In this document: piece by piece, positions 32,194 through 42,275 of the stretch
Layout of the letters: each line of letters starts with the position of its first letter
Numbering within the stretch: position 1 is the first letter of the stretch
Origin: Cherax quadricarinatus
Lineage: Eukaryota > Arthropoda > Malacostraca > Decapoda > Parastacidae
Assembly: GCF_038502225.1 (NCBI RefSeq)
Contig: NC_091292.1
Location: 49,756,879 to 49,820,878, forward strand
Direction of reading: 5' to 3'
Length of the DNA stretch: 64,000 nucleotides
Position numbers and translations under genes: made by a program
Notes under the pieces: generated by a model
What the model was told of the DNA's origin: nothing
The model's database searches: none
What the model saw: only the letters and a program-made list of their open reading frames with translations

Positions 32194-34487
32194 ATGGACC
32201 CCGCAGTTAAGCGTCATATTCTTTCCAACTTTTTTTAATGTTCTTCCTTCTTTTAAACCCCTCTTTCGATCTTATGAGGCTGCTCTTATTGCTACCAGGC
32301 GTCGTAAGAATCAGCTTCGCTTTCTACGTGACTGTCTTGCTGAACAAGTTCTGCCCCCTTCCTTCTCCCATTTCCTGAAACCCAACCCACTGGGCACTCC
32401 CTTTCCTGATCATGCCCGACTCCTACTTCAACAGCTCATTCTTTCTACTAAGTCTCAGGTTGAAGATGCCTTCTTTACTTTCCGTCAGCGTCAACGTGCT
32501 CTCTTTACCACAAGATCTCTGTAACCTTCTCTCTACCATTGCCTTTGACACTGCTCACCTGAATACACAAATTCATTCTTCTAAACTACAGAATAAACTT
32601 CAACGTCTCATCTTAGCTAGCCCATGGTCTAAATTCTCCCTCACTAACTGTGTTACTAACTTGTATTCTGTCTCACTCTCTCAGTATGAGCTTGAACTTC
32701 TTGGTTTTGGCCTTTCCTTTGCCACTTCGCCTACCCCTCGCGCTGGTATTGCCCTGATTAGCTCTTTTGATTATTTTCATCAGTCTCGCTCCCGTAATCT
32801 TCCTGACTTGTCCACTTTTCGTGGCGTTCTCCTTCCTGTTCTTGATAGTCTGTTTTCTAAGAATCACCACCTTCTGCGCCGTTACCTCCGTAAAGCTGAT
32901 GTCTTGCTCTCTGACTCACGTACCTACACTCCTCTCGTTTCCAACCCTCTTGATCGCATCAAGAGAACTTTCAACAAGAAACTAAGGACTCTCTCCGACC
33001 TCTGTCCTCCTGACTTTGACCTTGTTCAACGGTTTCGTGTCATCTGTCCCTCTCTTCCCTATTTCTATGGCCTGCCCAAAACTCATAAACCTGATATTCC
33101 TCTACATCTTATAATATAGAACTCTAGAGGTTCTGTCTCTTATTCTCTTGCTTCTTGGCTGGCCAAAACCCTCACTCCCTTTCTTGGTACTTTTTCTCCT
33201 GCCCACCTCCGTCACTCTCAAGACTTCATTGAACGGGTTCGCTCTCTCCCGACCTGTAAGATGCTTAGTCTTGACGTTGAGTCCCTCTTCACCAATGTCC
33301 CTCTTGATGATGTCCTTGATTTTCTTAGAGAGAAGGCCCATGAAGGGTTTCTTCATTTCCCTATACCTATTGATGTCTTTCTTGATCTGATCTGCCTCTG
33401 TGTGGACTCTAATTCCTTTTCCTTCCTAGGGAAATATTATTCTCAAACCTTCGGTGTCGCTGTGGGCTCTCCTTTCTCTCCTGTCCTTGCTAATCTTTAC
33501 ATGGAATACTTCGAGATTGTTCTTCTTCCTACCATCGATGTGCGCCCTTCACTCTGGCTCCGCTATGTAGATGACATCTTTGCTCTTTGGCCTCATGACT
33601 CCAGTCTCTTCCAACCTTTTCTTGAAGCTCTTAATAATTTTGCCCCTTCCATTAAGTTTAAAGCTGAATGGGAATCTATTTCCTTGCTTCCTTTCCTTGA
33701 TGTCCATGTCCACCGCTCAGATACAGGTTTTTAATTTTATGTTTACCACAAACCTATGCACAGTGGCATGTACATTCACTACTTTTCCTATCATGCTTCC
33801 CCTGTCAAGAAAAGTGTTCTTATCTCCCTCTTTCTCCGTGCTCTCTGCATCTATGATCCTCAGTCCCTTCCAGCAGAAATTTCCACTCTTCATAATTCGT
33901 TTTCCCGTCTTGGCTACCCTTCCCATTTGATAGACTTTGCCCTCTCACGTGCTAAACGTAATTTCTTCTCTCCCAAACTCTCTACTCCTGGGAACTCTTC
34001 TGTCCTCTGCCTTCCCTACATTTCCGGTCTTTCTAATCTCAACAATTCTCTCCGTCCCTTAGACATTAAGCTTACTTTCCGCCAGACTAACACACTTCGC
34101 ACTAATCTCGTTTATACCTCTCCTCCCTCTACAGATGTTCCTGGTGTCTACTCTATTTCTTGCTCCTCCTGTCCTCTTCAATATTTTGGAGAAACTGGCC
34201 AGTCTCTTTCTGACAGACTTAGGGAGCACAAAATTAGTGTTAGGCTTGCCGACACTAACAATGCTCTTTTCTGTCATGTCAGAGATCACAGCCATCCTAT
34301 AGACTGGTCTTCTGCTAAAACTGTCTTCCCTACTTCCAACTTTAACAGTTGCCGTCTGGTTGAATTCTACCTAATACACAACTTTCCTTGTATGAATCTT
34401 AGTCCTGGCTTCGTCTCTGTAGATGCCTTCCTCTCCCACTACATTGTAAAATGCTCCAAACTTCAGAACACTCGTGACCTAACCTGA
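32194..34487 (+). pseudogene. Penelope-like RT with C-terminal GIY-YIG nuclease
   Basis: Starts ATG at 32194 (MDPAVKRHILSNFF). A frameshift at a T run (about 32235) and another near 32520 move it into its main frame, which runs to 34487 with only two in-frame stops (33117-33119 TAG, 33732-33734 TAA). RT landmarks: FYGLPKTHKP (33060-33090), MLSLDVESLFTNVP (33261), FGVAVGSPFSPVLANLYM, and catalytic WLRYVDDIFALW at about 33560. The C-terminal endonuclease shows GVYSISCSSC (34144), LQYFGETGQSLSDRLREHK and LVEFYLIHNFPCMN. These are the GIY, YIG-equivalent, Arg and Glu positions, with the Cys pair found in Penelope nucleases. Length about 760 aa, normal for the family. Confidence 0.92.
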
Positions 34488-34666
34488 TTCCTCTTTTTTT
34501 TTTCTTCCCCTTTCCTCTTTCCTTTTTTCTCTTCTGGGTTGTCTTTCTTCTGTCTTGTGTTTCTGTTCCTTCTTTATTTAATTTCATTATTTCCCCTTCC
34601 CCCCACCTCTGTGTTCTTGCTCTCCCTCTGTGGGCACCTAGCTCCCTTGCAGTGCTCCTCTTTCTT

Positions 34667-34722
34667 TGTATTTGACTGGCTCCTCCTCCTTACTTCCCCA
34701 CCACTACTTCCTTCCACCTCCG

Positions 34723-34770
<48 letters not shown>

Positions 34771-34783
34771 TTACTACTACTAT

Positions 34784-34822
<39 letters not shown>

Positions 34823-34950
34823 TACCTCTTCCTGCCTATATATACCCGTCCCTCTCTACTTCTCGTTAGTGTGACTTTGTAAATGGTCCAAGTCAGACCG
34901 AAACGTCGTAGTAAGCTCCTCTCTTCTATGTGCGGGTTATTTGTGTAATT
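34667..34950 (+). repeat. Right terminal repeat of the Penelope-like element
   Basis: Matches 31918-32190 with a longer (ACT)n tract (34724-34818) and single-base changes (AAGTCAGACC, GTCGTAGTAAG). The changes break the GGTCC/GGACC pairing by one base. Confidence 0.9.
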
Positions 34951-35290
34951 TTCCTCCCTTCTAAGAAAGTTCCGACAGATCATCTGGAATCTGGACATCA
35001 TCTTTCCACTGCTGTCGGGTCTGAAAAACCGCTTTGCTATGCTTGTGAATGAGACACACGTGACTCACACACAGTTACTACATTGAGAAATGACTGGCAC
35101 TTCTCTGTGGGGACTGCCAAGTCGCAATGTCAGATCACCATACCTTAAAAGATTGTCCAGAGTATCAGTGGGCAGGAAGGATTGACTTCAAACTTCCACA
35201 ATACTCTTAACACAATCACATTAACTGTCCTCCTCTTCGAAAGTTCAACCTTGACATTTTTAACGAAAGCTGACATATTGCCCCCAACTT
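34951..35290 (+). pseudogene. C-terminal fragment of an I-type LINE ORF2
   Basis: At 35106-35190 the frame reads LLCGDCQVAMSDHHTLKDC, a C-x2-C ... H-x4-C knuckle like the one at the ORF2 end of the I-type LINE at 42-48 kb (LCENCQVPLSLSHILLDC). The surroundings are frameshifted. It is a different family or a diverged copy. Confidence 0.6.
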
Positions 35291-35685
35291 TAATTTCAGT
35301 TTTACACTCCCACTAGCCTCCATTTAAACTAACCCCTACCCCTTGCATATTCCTACCCTTTGGGTCCCCCTTCTCTTTGCATCCCTCAACCCTTTGCACA
35401 CTCCTACTCTTACACACCTTTGCCCACAGCACTGTGTGACCCATATGTTGTCTTGAACACCTCCATTGAGCTTCTACTCGCCTGTTGTATTGAGCACCCC
35501 TTGTAATCTTCTACCCGTCTGTGGTACTGAGCACCCCTTGTTATCTACTCCTCTATGGTCGTGTACACCATGTATGATAATGTACACCATGCATGGTCGT
35601 GTACACCCCTGTAGATCTGGACATCTCTACAGTCTTCCCCTACAGTTAATTCCTCTCTTAACAATAATTCTAAATACTTCCATGG
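35291..35685. repeat. Degenerate repeat, continuation of the array at 30656-31625
   Basis: From about 35440, units such as TTGAGCACCCCTTGTAATCT and CTGTGGTACTGAGCACCCC match the short-unit repeat left of the Penelope-like element. Confidence 0.6.
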
Positions 35686-35921
35686 AATTAATAAATCATG
35701 CCATACCACGGGCGGGGATAGAACCCGCGATCAGAGTCTCAAAACTCCAGACCGCCGCGTTAGCCACAAGATTCGTCCAACTAGGTATATTTCTACACTA
35801 TAGGAAGGTTAGCATAGGCAGTTTTGAGACACTCTGATACCGGGTTCTATCACCACCCGTGGTATGGTTTGTTTGCAATCGTGTCATTACGATTTCTTGA
35901 GTCAAGTTAATAAATCATGTC
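35686..35921. mobile_element. Fold-back pair of tRNA-derived SINE heads
   Basis: Two inverted copies of one tRNA-like head: 35698-35770 (minus strand: GTGGCTAACGCGGCGG as box A, GGGTTCTATCCCC as box B) and about 35822-35870 (plus strand, GGGTTCTATCACC). The pair is bordered by the direct repeat TTAATAAATCATG (about 35686 and 35908), the likely target duplication. It folds into a long hairpin. Confidence 0.75.
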
Positions 35922-36165
35922 ATATTTCATTATTTTCATAGCCATTTTTTTCAATGTCTTCAGTGAAACATCTATTTGCTTGTCTAGTCTTTATAAATGT
36001 TCATTTCCATATGAAATAGCGTGTTGTAAATGCTTACACCTCGGTTCGATCCCCTGTTTCATTAACATCTCTTCTATAAAAAAACAATATGTTTTTCTAG
36101 TATTGCCCCAGAATTACATAGTGTTGAACGCTTTATAGCTCTCAGAGACTTGTGACGACATGAAC
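35922..36165. other. Non-coding intron sequence
   Basis: AT-rich, no gene recognised. Confidence 0.45.
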
Positions 36166-37105
36166 ACACACTACAAGTCTGCTGTTGATACTAGCGCACT
36201 CTACATTTCTACTGTTACACTAACACACTTTACATGTCTACTGCTGACATTAACACACTTTACATGTCTAGTGCTGACATTAACACACTTTACAAGTCTA
36301 CTGCTGACATTAACACACTTTACATGTCTACTGCTGACATTAACACACTTTACATGTCTACTGCTGACATTAATACACTTTACATGTCTACTGCTGACAT
36401 TAACACACTTTACATGTCTACTGCTGACATTAACACACTTTACATGTCTACTGCTGACATTAACACACTTTACATGTCTACTGCTGACATTAACACACTT
36501 TACATGTCTACTGCTGACATTAATACACTTTACATGTCTACTGCTGACATTAACACACTTTACATGTCTACTGCTGACATTAACACACTTTACATGTCTA
36601 CTGCTGACATTAATACACTTTACATGTCTACTGCTGACATTAACACACTTTACATGTCTACTGCTGACATTAACACACTTTACATGTCTACTGCTGACAT
36701 TAACACACTTTACATGTCTACTGCTGACATTAACACACTTTACATGTCTACTGCTGACATTAACACACTTTACATGTCTACTGCTGACATTAATACACTT
36801 TACATGTCTACTGCTGACATTAATACACTTTACATGTCTACTGCTGACATTAACACACTTTACATGTCTACTGCTGACATTAACACACTTTACATGTCTA
36901 CTGCTGACATTAACACACTTTACATGTCTACTGCTGACATTAATACACTTTACATGTCTACTGCTGACATTAACACACTTTACATGTCTACTGCTGACAT
37001 TAACACACTTTACATGTCTACTGCTGACATTAACACACTTTACATGTCTACTGCTGACATTAACACACTTTACATGTCTACTGCTGACATTAACACTGTA
37101 TGTCT
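36166..37105. repeat. 30-bp array, type 1 (about 29 uniform copies)
   Basis: Unit CTGCTGACATTAACACACTT followed by TACATGTCTA. From 36240 the copies are almost identical; the only common change is AACACA/AATACA. 30 bp equals ten codons, so two + frames stay open (Met-Ser-Thr-Ala-Asp-Ile type), with no sign of a real protein. Confidence 0.97.
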
Positions 37106-37164
37106 ACTGATGAAACATTCACGTTCTATATATTTAAGACTAACATAAACATGTTTTATAAATA

Positions 37165-37645
37165 CACTGCTGACACAGTCACACTCTACATGTTTACTAC
37201 CAACACTAATACACTCTACATGTTTACTACCAACACTAATACACTCTACATGTTTACTACCAACACTAATACACTCTACATGTTTACTACCAACACTAAT
37301 ACACTCTACATGTTTACTACCAACACTAATACACTCTACATGTTTACTACCAACACTAATACACTCTACATGTTTACTACCAACACTAATACACTCTACA
37401 TGTTTACTACCAACACTAATACACTCTACATGTTTACTACCAACACTAATACACTCTACATGTTTACTACCAACACTAATACACTCTACATGTTTACTAC
37501 CAACACTAATACACTCTACATGTTTACTACCAACACTAATACACTCTACATGTTTACTACCAACACTAATACACTCTACATGTTTACTACCAACACTAAT
37601 ACACTCTACATGTTTACTACCAACACTAATACACTCTACATGTCT
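37165..37645. repeat. 30-bp array, type 2 (about 15 identical copies)
   Basis: Unit TACATGTTTACTACCAACAC followed by TAATACACTC. It has the same length and register as type 1 (TACATGTCTACTGCTGACAT ...), so both come from one ancestor. Degenerate related units fill 37106-37164 and 37646-37860. Confidence 0.97.
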
Positions 37646-37917
37646 TCTGCTGATACTATCACATTTTATATGTCTAATGCTTAAACTAATGCACACTTCA
37701 TGTCTGCTGATTACACTAACACTCACTCCCTATCTTCTGCTAACATTAACATAACCTACATATCAACAGCTCACGTTAACACATTCTTCATGTCATCTCA
37801 CTAACACACGCTACATCTCATCAACTGACACTCCTACTCTCAAGTAAATTGTTAAAACTAACGTACAATCCACAAGTCTAATGCTGCTGCTACAAACATG
37901 ATGGTTCCTTCCTGCAG

Positions 37918-38109
37918 TTGTGTTGGGCGTCGTCGTCAACCTTCGTCTTTACCGTTGTCGAGCAACCAGAAGCAAGGCAGGTGTGCCAGCAACACCTGTG
38001 AGTGTGCAGGCAGCATCTGACACCTGCCCCAGGACAGCCGTTGAAGAGGAGGTCCTACTCGAGACAATCAAGGTCAAGATGCCCAGCAAGCACATTTTCT
38101 CGTCTCAAG
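37918..38109 (+). CDS. CadN-like exon 6: rest of transmembrane helix and cytoplasmic start
   Basis: Acceptor TTCCTTCCTGCAG (37917), phase 1. The join to exon 5 gives V-VVLGVVVNL, completing a helix of about 22 residues, then the basic stop-transfer RLYRCRATRSK. The following 50 residues (PATPVSVQAASDTC, EEEVLLETIKVKMPSKHIF) show no classical cadherin catenin-binding signature. A possible donor is CAAG|GTGATC at 38110. Otherwise the frame ends at TGA 38121-38123, which would leave only a short tail. I cannot decide which from the sequence. Confidence 0.75.
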
Positions 38110-38300
38110 GTGATCAGTATTGATGTATTAGCTTTTTTCCTGAGCTTTTTTCCTGAGCTTTTGATCAAAACTGTCGTGTTGTAGCAGCATTTAGTTATTC
38201 TTTATTACAAAGTTTTTAAATAATATTTTCTCACATGAATAACTAATATTTAATAGTCATATATATGTTTTACAACTTAAAATTACACAAACAAACACAC
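38110..38300. other. Non-coding after exon 6
   Basis: AT-rich; a 17-bp direct repeat TTTTTTCCTGAGCTTTT at 38132-38163. No polyadenylation hexamer AATAAA is seen here. Confidence 0.45.
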
Positions 38301-38650
38301 ATACACAGAAGGGTCAGGGGAGACATGATAACGACATACAAGATACTGCGGGGAATAGACAAGGTGGACAGAGATAGGATGTTCCAGAGAGGGGACACAG
38401 GGACAAGGGGTCACAACTGGAAGCTGAAGACTCAGACGAGTCACAGGGACGTTAGGAAGTATTTCTTCAGTCATAGAGTCGTCAGGAAGTGGAATAGCCT
38501 AGCAAGTGAAGTAGTGGAGGCAGGAACCATACATAGTTTTAAGAAGAGGTATGGCAAAGCTCAGGAAGCAGAGAGGGAGAGGACCTAGTAGCGATCAGTG
38601 AAGAGGCGGGGCCAGGAGCTGAGTCTCGACCCCTTCAACCACAATTAGGT
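38301..38650 (+). pseudogene. LINE family A, 3' end fragment
   Basis: Encodes the family's terminal region (MITTYKILRGIDKVDRDRMF, KYFFSHRVVRKWNSLASEVV, KRYGKAQEAERERT stop) and ends AACCACAATTAGGTGAGTAC followed by an AC run. The frame is intact over this stretch. It matches 62480-62860 closely. Confidence 0.9.
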
Positions 38651-38689
38651 GAGTACACACACACACACACGCACAGTCATACATAGCTC

Positions 38690-39757
38690 AACACCACTCG
38701 TTCGTGGTTACACTAATATAAAATTCTGCTCGTGGAGGCTAGTACACCAAACGGGGACTAGAATGCAATTAGCTCAGAGGCACCCAGACCACCGTATGTC
38801 CTTGGATCACAGTGAAACACCTAGCTCTGCTGGGTGCGTGATTGTTATAGGATTGCGTGGTCCTGTGGGTTAGAGCGTCACGTGTAATTTTTGCTCACCA
38901 TGGGACGGGCCTAAACGACGTAAGTTCGAATCCTCGGCTAGTCGCGGTGTTGTTATTGATTCAATATCACTCGTTCTTGGTTACAATAATATAAAATACT
39001 GCTCGTGGAGGCTAGTACACCAAACGGGGAGTAGAATGAAATTAACTCAAAGGCACCCACACCACCGTATGTCCTTGGATGAGGGTAAAACACCTAGATC
39101 TGCTGGGGAGCGTGATTCTTGTAGGATTGCGTGGTCCTCTAGGTTAGAGCGTCAAATGTGATTTTCGCTCACCATGGGGCCGGTCAAAACAACATGGGTT
39201 CGAATTCTCGGCTAATCGCAGTGTTATTGATTCAATACTACTCGTTCGTGGTTACAGTAACATAAAATACTGCTCGTGGAGGCTAGTACACCAAACGGGG
39301 AATAGAAAGAAATTAGCTCAGAGGCATCCACACTGCCATATGTCCTCGGATCACGGTAAAACACCTAACTCTGCTGGGTTTGTGATTCTTGTAGGATTGC
39401 GTTGTCTTGTGGGTTACAGCATCATGTGTGATTTTCGCTAACCATGGGGCGGGCCAAAACGACATATATATATATATATATATATAAATAATTATAAAAT
39501 TGTGGCAGGCCAAGATTCGACCCCATGACACATTGTCCTGCCTCAAGAGACCCCACAACGCAATGTCACCCTACCATCTAAACCATCAATCCTACAAACA
39601 ACATTGCTATACAGACCCATCTTGTTTTGGCCCACCTCATGGTGAGCAAAAACCACATGAGTCTATAACCCACAGGACCACCAAATCCTACAACATGGGT
39701 TTGAGTCCATGGCTAGTCGCAGTGTTGTTATTGATTAAATACCAATCGTTCATGGTC

Positions 39758-39811
<54 letters not shown>

Positions 39812-39958
39812 CTGCTTTAGGAGGCTAGTACACCAAAGGGGAAGTACAATGAAATTAGCTCAGAGGTATCCACACCACCGCATGTCCTCAGATCAGGGTA
39901 AAACACCTAGGTCTTCTGGGTGCCTGATTCTTGTAGAATTTTGTGGTCCTGTGGGTTA
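38690..39958 (+). repeat. Tandem tRNA-like repeat, unit about 271 bp
   Basis: Unit starts (GTTCGTGGTTAC) fall at about 38697, 38968, 39240 and 39747. Each unit has a tRNA-like part (GTGGGTTAGAGCGTCACGTG as box A; AAGTTCGAATCC or GGGTTCGAATTC as box B). A segment at about 39490-39700 is an inverted copy. TA microsatellites lie at 39463-39484 and 39762-39808. The last unit is cut at 39958 by the LTR composite and resumes at 61134. Confidence 0.88.
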
Positions 39959-40272
39959 TGTTATTACTGTTCTTGCTGTTGAACAGCGGTTTAGTGCCGA
40001 TGGAGGTAGCATAGGTAGCAATGATACGGCTGTGGACTAGTTTGTCTTTAATTGGATAGGAGTGATTACACAAAGGGCAATGACCGATAGCCAGTCCTTG
40101 GAGGGGAGTGCTTGTACCTCACAAGTCGGTTGGCCGGGAAGTGAGAGCGAATGGGCCCAGCATCCCACTGACCTGGGTAAGCCTAGAGAGGGCAGCACTT
40201 AAATGCCTCAAAATATGAACTAAGCTGGCAGACAGCATAGGCTGTCTGTGCTGACAGTCCAGGCTGTCTACA
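39959..40272 (-). repeat. Left LTR of the composite (complete)
   Basis: 314 bp; on the minus strand begins TGTAGACAGCC and ends AACAGTAATAACA. It contains AATTAAAG (possible polyadenylation signal on the minus strand) and CAGGCTGTCT repeats near its right edge. It shows the uninterrupted site for the insertion at 59782. Confidence 0.85.
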
Positions 40273-40805
40273 TTTGCTTGGACATGCACCTCACGTTGTC
40301 CCGACGCGACAATACTGGTGGGCCCGTAGGTGCAAAAGAATTACTTACACTAGCTACCCCAGGGAGGGACTGGCTTTTGCTCACTTGTAAATAAAAAATG
40401 GACAAAATGCAACAGGCCAAAAAAAAAAAAAAAAACTCTCCCATCCTGGGGAAGAGAAAACTGGCTTGCCCGTGTTGCTTCATTGAGGAGAAGAGTCCGG
40501 AGACATCAGCACTGGAACTAAAATCTTCTATGTACAGGTTGTCTGCAGGGCTGAACGACAGGCTTGACTACTCGTCTACAAACGCTGTTGCACCCTCACA
40601 TCTGCAAACAATGACTGACAATAGCATTTCCTATGGTGTGACATGTGACTCGGAGGGCAGCACTGCCTGGACCATAATACAGGCTTTAAAAGCGACACTG
40701 GGTGCACATACCTACAATAATACTATATCCATGGAATTCATTATACTCTGGGTACCCTTCTAAAAGTATTTACATATTTACATGATGTCCACCCTGTCTC
40801 CATTA
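40273..40805. other. Region between left LTR and integrase end
   Basis: A plus-strand frame (40398-40763) is open but unrelated to anything I know and starts in an A run. On the minus strand there may be decayed sequence downstream of pol. No gene supported. Confidence 0.35.
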
Positions 40806-41804
40806 TCAACTAGCTATACAATGTGTGCACATATATACCCATTTCTGCAAGCAAACAATTAGCATAACTAGCGTAGGAGTCAGACAAGTCAGTAGGCATG
40901 TCAATGTCACAGAAATGTACTGTTGTCCTGGGTTGCAGGCCATAAGTATGGAGCCGTACTGGGCTGTCATCAGTAACAGTAGTAGTGGGAGAAGTAGACG
41001 GGTTGTCCCTAGCATTGGTCTGATTGTGGCGTTGCAACACACGCGACTCCAGCTTGCTTCGGCCTGCACATGGTCCACATACTTCATGTGATCAAGGTGG
41101 GCTTCTTTGATTGTTCCAGTAGCAATCTCCCTCACCTCGAACTTATTGCCATGGAGCTGTCGGAGGACATGGTAAAGACCCACGAATTTTGGGACAAGTT
41201 TGTGCATACCTGGGGTCTGCGCTGGGTTGAGCAACATAACTTTGCAACCTGGTTACACTTTGGTTTCCTTGGAGAGGGCATTGCGCTCAGACGTGAACCT
41301 ATCCGTAGCTTTCATAAGGTTCTCTCGTACCCGCTGGAAAACAAGCTGCGTTGTCCACATCTTTACTACACTGGGGTTATCAGTGTCATAAGTAGGTCGA
41401 GGCGGAGCAAACAGAATTTCGTACGGTAAGTGCTTGTCATAGCCATACAAAGCGAAATGAGGTGTCTCACCGATCGAGCTGTTGAGGGAGGAGTTTAATG
41501 TGCACTGAACATCTGGGATAGCCTCATCCCATGTAGTACAACCTGGGTTAACGGTTACCCTGAGCACCTCCAGGACTTTGGGATTTGTACGTTCAGCAAG
41601 ACCATTACTCACAGGGTGCCGTGGAGCTACTGGCGCTTGGTGAATGTTAAATATGGTGCAAAGATCCTGCATTATGGTGTTTATGAACTCAGACCCATTG
41701 TCTGACAGAAGGACACGTGGGCAGGTATGATGGAGAACGACATGCTCACGGAAAGCATTAGCAACAGTTTCGACAGTTTTATCAGGAATGGGTACTAATT
41801 CACT
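40806..41804 (-). pseudogene. Gypsy integrase, catalytic core to C-terminus (separated from its N-terminal part)
   Basis: Minus strand from 41804: VPIPDKTVETVANAFREH, then VLLSDNGSEF (second catalytic Asp), HPVSNGLAERTN (catalytic Glu), WDEAIPDVQCTLNSSLN, and further down a C-terminal module (KFVGLYHVLRQLHGNKFEVRE, HLDHMKYV) at about 41070-41200. It is the continuation of the integrase that breaks off at 49929, interrupted by the 8.1-kb insertion. Downstream sequence to 40806 is open but not recognised. Frame changes near 41250. Confidence 0.87.
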
Positions 41805-42011
41805 ATTACAAAAAAAGTTATTTTTAGATGGTGGATTTACTCATTTTGTAATAAAGAGTTCGGGATACATAAATACAACATTAAAATCAATTAATCTTTA
41901 ATATAATATAAAAATCAATCTTTGGTCTAGAGGTATTTAATATATATATATATATATATACATATATATACATGTTACAATAATAAATTATAATTAGCAT
42001 TTTACTAAAAT

Positions 42012-42114
42012 AATAGTATAGCCCTTGTGGCTTAGCGCTTCTTTTTGATTATAATAATACTAAAATAATTATTATTATTGTAATCAAAAAGAAGCGCTAA
42101 GCCACAAGGGCTAT
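42012..42114. repeat. Inverted repeat of LINE 3' tails
   Basis: TATAGCCCTTGTGGCTTAGC plus GCTTCTTTTTGATTATAAT is followed after a short AT spacer by its reverse complement. The right arm is the 3' end of the I-type LINE; the left arm is a second, opposite copy of just that end. Confidence 0.9.
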
Positions 42115-42275
42115 ACAGCGCTGCAGGGTAGGAAAGGAAGCGAGGGTATTGGGTGGCAGAAGGGAGGAGGGATGATCAGTAGGTTACAGAAAACAGCGGG
42201 GCAGGGGATAGTATGGGGGTAGAGGGCAGCAAGAGATTGAAGTAGAAAGGGCTGAAGGTATCAGAATTTGTGAAG

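Larger units (their letters stand above)
31826..34950 (+). mobile_element. Penelope-like element with GIY-YIG endonuclease, nearly complete
   Basis: Direct terminal repeats of about 280 bp at 31918-32190 and 34667-34950 share TGTATTTGACTGGCTCC, an ACT microsatellite, CCTGCCTATATATACCCGTC, CTCGTTAGTGTGACTTTG, GGTCCAAGTC and ATGTGCGGGTTAT. On the left, 31826-31917 is a further partial copy in inverted orientation. Direct repeats with an inverted partial copy are typical of Penelope-like elements. One ORF (32194-34487) lies between them. It sits in intron 5 in the sense orientation, inside an unassigned 200-bp block, a LINE remnant and a degenerate repeat. Confidence 0.93.
12999..38109 (+). other. 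Neural-cadherin-like adhesion receptor gene, 3' part (six exons)
   Basis: Exons at 12999-13244, 13514-13861, 14494-14824, 16658-16847, 29997-30229 and 37918-38109. Splice phases at the five junctions are 0, 0, 1, 2 and 1, and each donor phase matches the next acceptor. Reading through gives laminin-G (end), EGF, laminin-G, Cys-rich segment, calcium-binding-type EGF, one transmembrane helix and a basic cytoplasmic start. That membrane-proximal order is characteristic of arthropod N-cadherin (CadN) and related type III cadherins. The cadherin repeats would lie upstream of the window. Introns 4 (13149 bp) and 5 (7688 bp) are full of mobile elements. The cytoplasmic part does not look like a classical catenin-binding tail, so a divergent CadN paralogue is likely. 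Confidence 0.8.

Noticed and set aside
34574..34874. Poly-Val, poly-Thr and poly-Leu ORFs
   Set aside because: (ACT)n microsatellite in the Penelope terminal repeat.
36166..37645. CRISPR-like regular spacing
   Set aside because: Head-to-tail units without spacers, in eukaryotic DNA.
36160..37726. ORFs of about 200-316 codons with ten-residue periodicity
   Set aside because: 30-bp arrays; no start context, codon bias or domain; lies in an intron.
38860..38950. A functional tRNA gene
   Set aside because: Box-like strings present but no closing cloverleaf; sequence belongs to a 271-bp dispersed/tandem repeat.
40268..40763. Possible envelope-like or accessory ORFs beside the left LTR
   Set aside because: Short, start in an A/T homopolymer, no signal peptide or known motif; strand unclear.
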